From contig NZ_BAABDD010000008.1 of NCBI RefSeq assembly GCF_039539445.1, forward strand, positions 1 to 64,000: 64,000 bases of DNA, in the 5' to 3' direction. The stretch is from Salinactinospora qingdaonensis. Lineage in GTDB: Bacteria > Actinomycetota > Actinomycetes > Streptosporangiales > Streptosporangiaceae. Of this stretch, positions 62,425-64,000 are shown piece by piece (position 1 is the stretch's first letter; each line of letters begins with the position of its first letter). A program made the translations under genes and the position numbers. The notes under the pieces were generated by a model. It saw only the letters and a program-made list of their open reading frames with translations, was not told where the DNA came from and ran no database searches.

Positions 62425-62742
62425 ATGGCCACGCTCGACGCTGTTAACGGAGCAACACTCGAAGACGTCCACATCGACGAGCAGGGGCACCAGGTGAAGG
62501 TAACCCTGCGCACGCGCGAGGCACACAACGTCACCGATCACACTCTGGTCCTACAAGGCGTCACCGACTTCAGTTTCGCCGACCACCTGCCCGGCCTGAA
62601 CTCCGGAACAACCGTGGCCAGCGTCGACACCGAACACGACACCGAGTCGATCCGGCTGACGTTCTCCTTCGGTTCCGAGGCCGCAGCGCTCACCCTGAGC
62701 TGCGCCAAGGTCGTACTGCGCCGAAACCGACAACCGGAGTGA
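62425..62742 (+). CDS. Hypothetical protein
   Basis: The 105-residue acidic protein has alternating short strands (HQVKVTLRTREAHNVTDHTL, VLQGVTDFSFADHLPGL, SIRLTFSFGS), suggesting a small beta-sandwich or barrel. No family is recognised. GGAGG lies upstream of the ATG at 62425, though a little far. It is convergent with the SEC-C protein gene. Confidence 0.5.
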   Translation: MATLDAVNGATLEDVHIDEQGHQVKVTLRTREAHNVTDHTLVLQGVTDFSFADHLPGLNSGTTVASVDTEHDTESIRLTFSFGSEAAALTLSCAKVVLRRNRQPE

Positions 62743-62847
62743 CCCTCGCCAGCCCCTGGGAGCGGCGCGGCCCCCACCGTGGGCGCCGGCCGAAGCAACA
62801 CCCACGGGGCCGCCCCTCGTGCGGAGGGAAGGAAAGAGCGACAGCGT

Positions 62848-63831
62848 TCAGGCACGGTGTGGCGCACCGCAGCATTTCTTGTACTTGCGCTCGGCCCCGC
62901 ACCAGCAGGCGGCGTTGCGGTGGGGCGGCCAGTGGACAACATCACCGCTGCGCAGCCGCTCACGCAGGAAGTCGTGACGGAGGCGCTGCGCCGATGGTGA
63001 AGGACCGACCTGCCGGGCGAAGGTCTGGTACTCCTCGACGCGCACGGGAACCAGCGTGAGCCCGCCCGGACGGCACTGGGTGAAAACGCGCCACTCCCCC
63101 TCTAACAGGAGGAGGTACTCCTGCGGCCCCAACGACCGGAACTCGGCGGGAACAAGCGGCTCCCACCCGTGCGACCTCCCCAGATCGGCGCGGGCGACGA
63201 ATCCGGCAACCGGGGACTTCCCATCGCCGGGCTGCGGCGCCACACAGTCGACACCGTTGAGGGGAACCGTCTCCTCCTCGTAGGAACGACGAATGACAGC
63301 GTCGAGCTCGTCCTCAGGCATCCCTAGCGCGGCCCGAACCCGGGCACGCCCCTCCGCGGAGTCGAAGTAGACCAAATACTTCCCCGCTTCGGCGGGCTCG
63401 ACGCGGTCGAGTTCGGTCAGCAGCGGGCCACAGGCGTAGCTGAAGAACTCCAGTGCCTCGCCGGGGCGGCCGAAACGCTCAAGTACCTCAGCGACCAAAT
63501 GTGCCGGCCGCGGGCTGACCGGCTCAGCACGCAACGCGCGCAACTCGGCGGCAACGTGAGACCACTGGCCATGATGGGCATACACCTCCAACCGCCGCAG
63601 CCGCGCGAGCTGACTCCCCTCTCCCGCGCCGCCCGTGGCCAGCGCCTCGCCGCACAGACGCAGCGCACGCTCGTCGTCGCCCAGACAGTGCCACAGCGAC
63701 GCCGCCTCAGCCAAGATCGCCGCCCGATCGTCGGGAAACGCCGGGGCATCGGCTTCGAGTTGGCGGGCCTCAACGCGCAACCGCTCCGCATCCGACACGA
63801 TGTGCGCTTGGGACGCGGCTTTGATCTCCAT
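62848..63831 (-). CDS. TPR-like protein with C-terminal SEC-C zinc motif
   Basis: The 327-residue protein ends in a SEC-C motif, CWCGAERKYKKCCG, a zinc-binding tail shared with SecA and other chaperone-linked proteins. The N-terminal 130 residues are helical repeats (DDERALRLCGEALATGG, GQWSHVAAELRALRAE) like TPRs. The middle part, LLLLEGEWRVFTQCRPGG, is a small mixed domain of unknown role. Start is ATG at 63831. No gene is seen between it and the window end. Confidence 0.75.
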   Translation of the reverse strand: MEIKAASQAHIVSDAERLRVEARQLEADAPAFPDDRAAILAEAASLWHCLGDDERALRLCGEALATGGAGEGSQLARLRRLEVYAHHGQWSHVAAELRALRAEPVSPRPAHLVAEVLERFGRPGEALEFFSYACGPLLTELDRVEPAEAGKYLVYFDSAEGRARVRAALGMPEDELDAVIRRSYEEETVPLNGVDCVAPQPGDGKSPVAGFVARADLGRSHGWEPLVPAEFRSLGPQEYLLLLEGEWRVFTQCRPGGLTLVPVRVEEYQTFARQVGPSPSAQRLRHDFLRERLRSGDVVHWPPHRNAACWCGAERKYKKCCGAPHRA

Positions 63832-64000
63832 ATCTGGAGGCTAAATCGCTACCGCCTCCCACGTGGTGCGGTCACGGAAATCAACGGGGCAATGACGAGC
63901 TGTCATCGGGAGGTTCTTGCTCGGATACGAAAAATGCGGCCGACCGCGGCGCTGGGCCGATTCACACCGCCGTCGTGATCCGATTGTCCAGCGCTGTGTA

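Overview
This window is a high-GC, Gram-positive actinobacterial chromosome segment. Gene content points to Nocardiopsaceae or a close relative in the Streptosporangiales: mycothiol synthesis (MshB), WhiB-free but typical actinobacterial SigE/anti-sigma/HtrA and Mrp neighbourhoods, a DUF3117 protein, two succinate dehydrogenases of the mycobacterial Sdh1/Sdh2 kind, and a secreted chymotrypsin-fold protease very like the Thermobifida enzymes. No species is claimed. No rRNA, tRNA, prophage or complete transposon was recognised.

Layout. 1-640 is repeat-rich non-coding DNA. 0.6-13 kb carries adnA, a methyltransferase, an alkyltransferase-like protein, moeZ, an alpha/beta hydrolase, a TetR regulator, a ferritin-like protein and a DEAD-box helicase; the order resembles the mycobacterial Rv3202c-Rv3211 block. 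13-18 kb holds a second hydrolase, a metallo-beta-lactamase-fold protein that has lost most metal ligands, a PHP phosphoesterase, a zinc-ribbon protein and a CPBP membrane protease. 18-34 kb resembles the Rv1201-Rv1229 block: mrp, htrA, anti-sigma factor, sigE, O-methyltransferase, pepA, DUF3117, a crotonase, a Ser/Thr kinase, tag, a DivIVA-like protein, a LOG-family hydrolase, dapE and dapD. 34-47 kb has dapC and fdxA, an uncharacterised cluster with a site-2-type protease, mshB, an S9 peptidase, the secreted protease, a small amyloid-motif protein and a SpoU methyltransferase. 47.6-56 kb has two complete succinate dehydrogenase operons pointing away from each other around a LysR gene. 56-64 kb has a flavin monooxygenase, a TIGR03086-type protein with a 21-bp palindromic operator, typA, an iron-box-controlled siderophore-binding lipoprotein, a NUDIX hydrolase and small unknowns.

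How the genes work together. sigE and htrA each have a matching extracytoplasmic-function promoter (GGAAC, 17-18 bp, GTT), which implies an autoregulated envelope-stress circuit. dapD, dapE and dapC supply lysine and diaminopimelate. The LysR gene sits next to a palindrome that touches the -35 element of the sdhCAB promoter. 

The most unusual points are a small protein with an RHIM/BASS-like amyloid motif, two genes whose best initiation codon is ATC, a pseudo-metallo-beta-lactamase, a decayed TnpB element with a matching 130-bp non-autonomous derivative, and a family of dispersed palindromic repeats at the 3' ends of genes.
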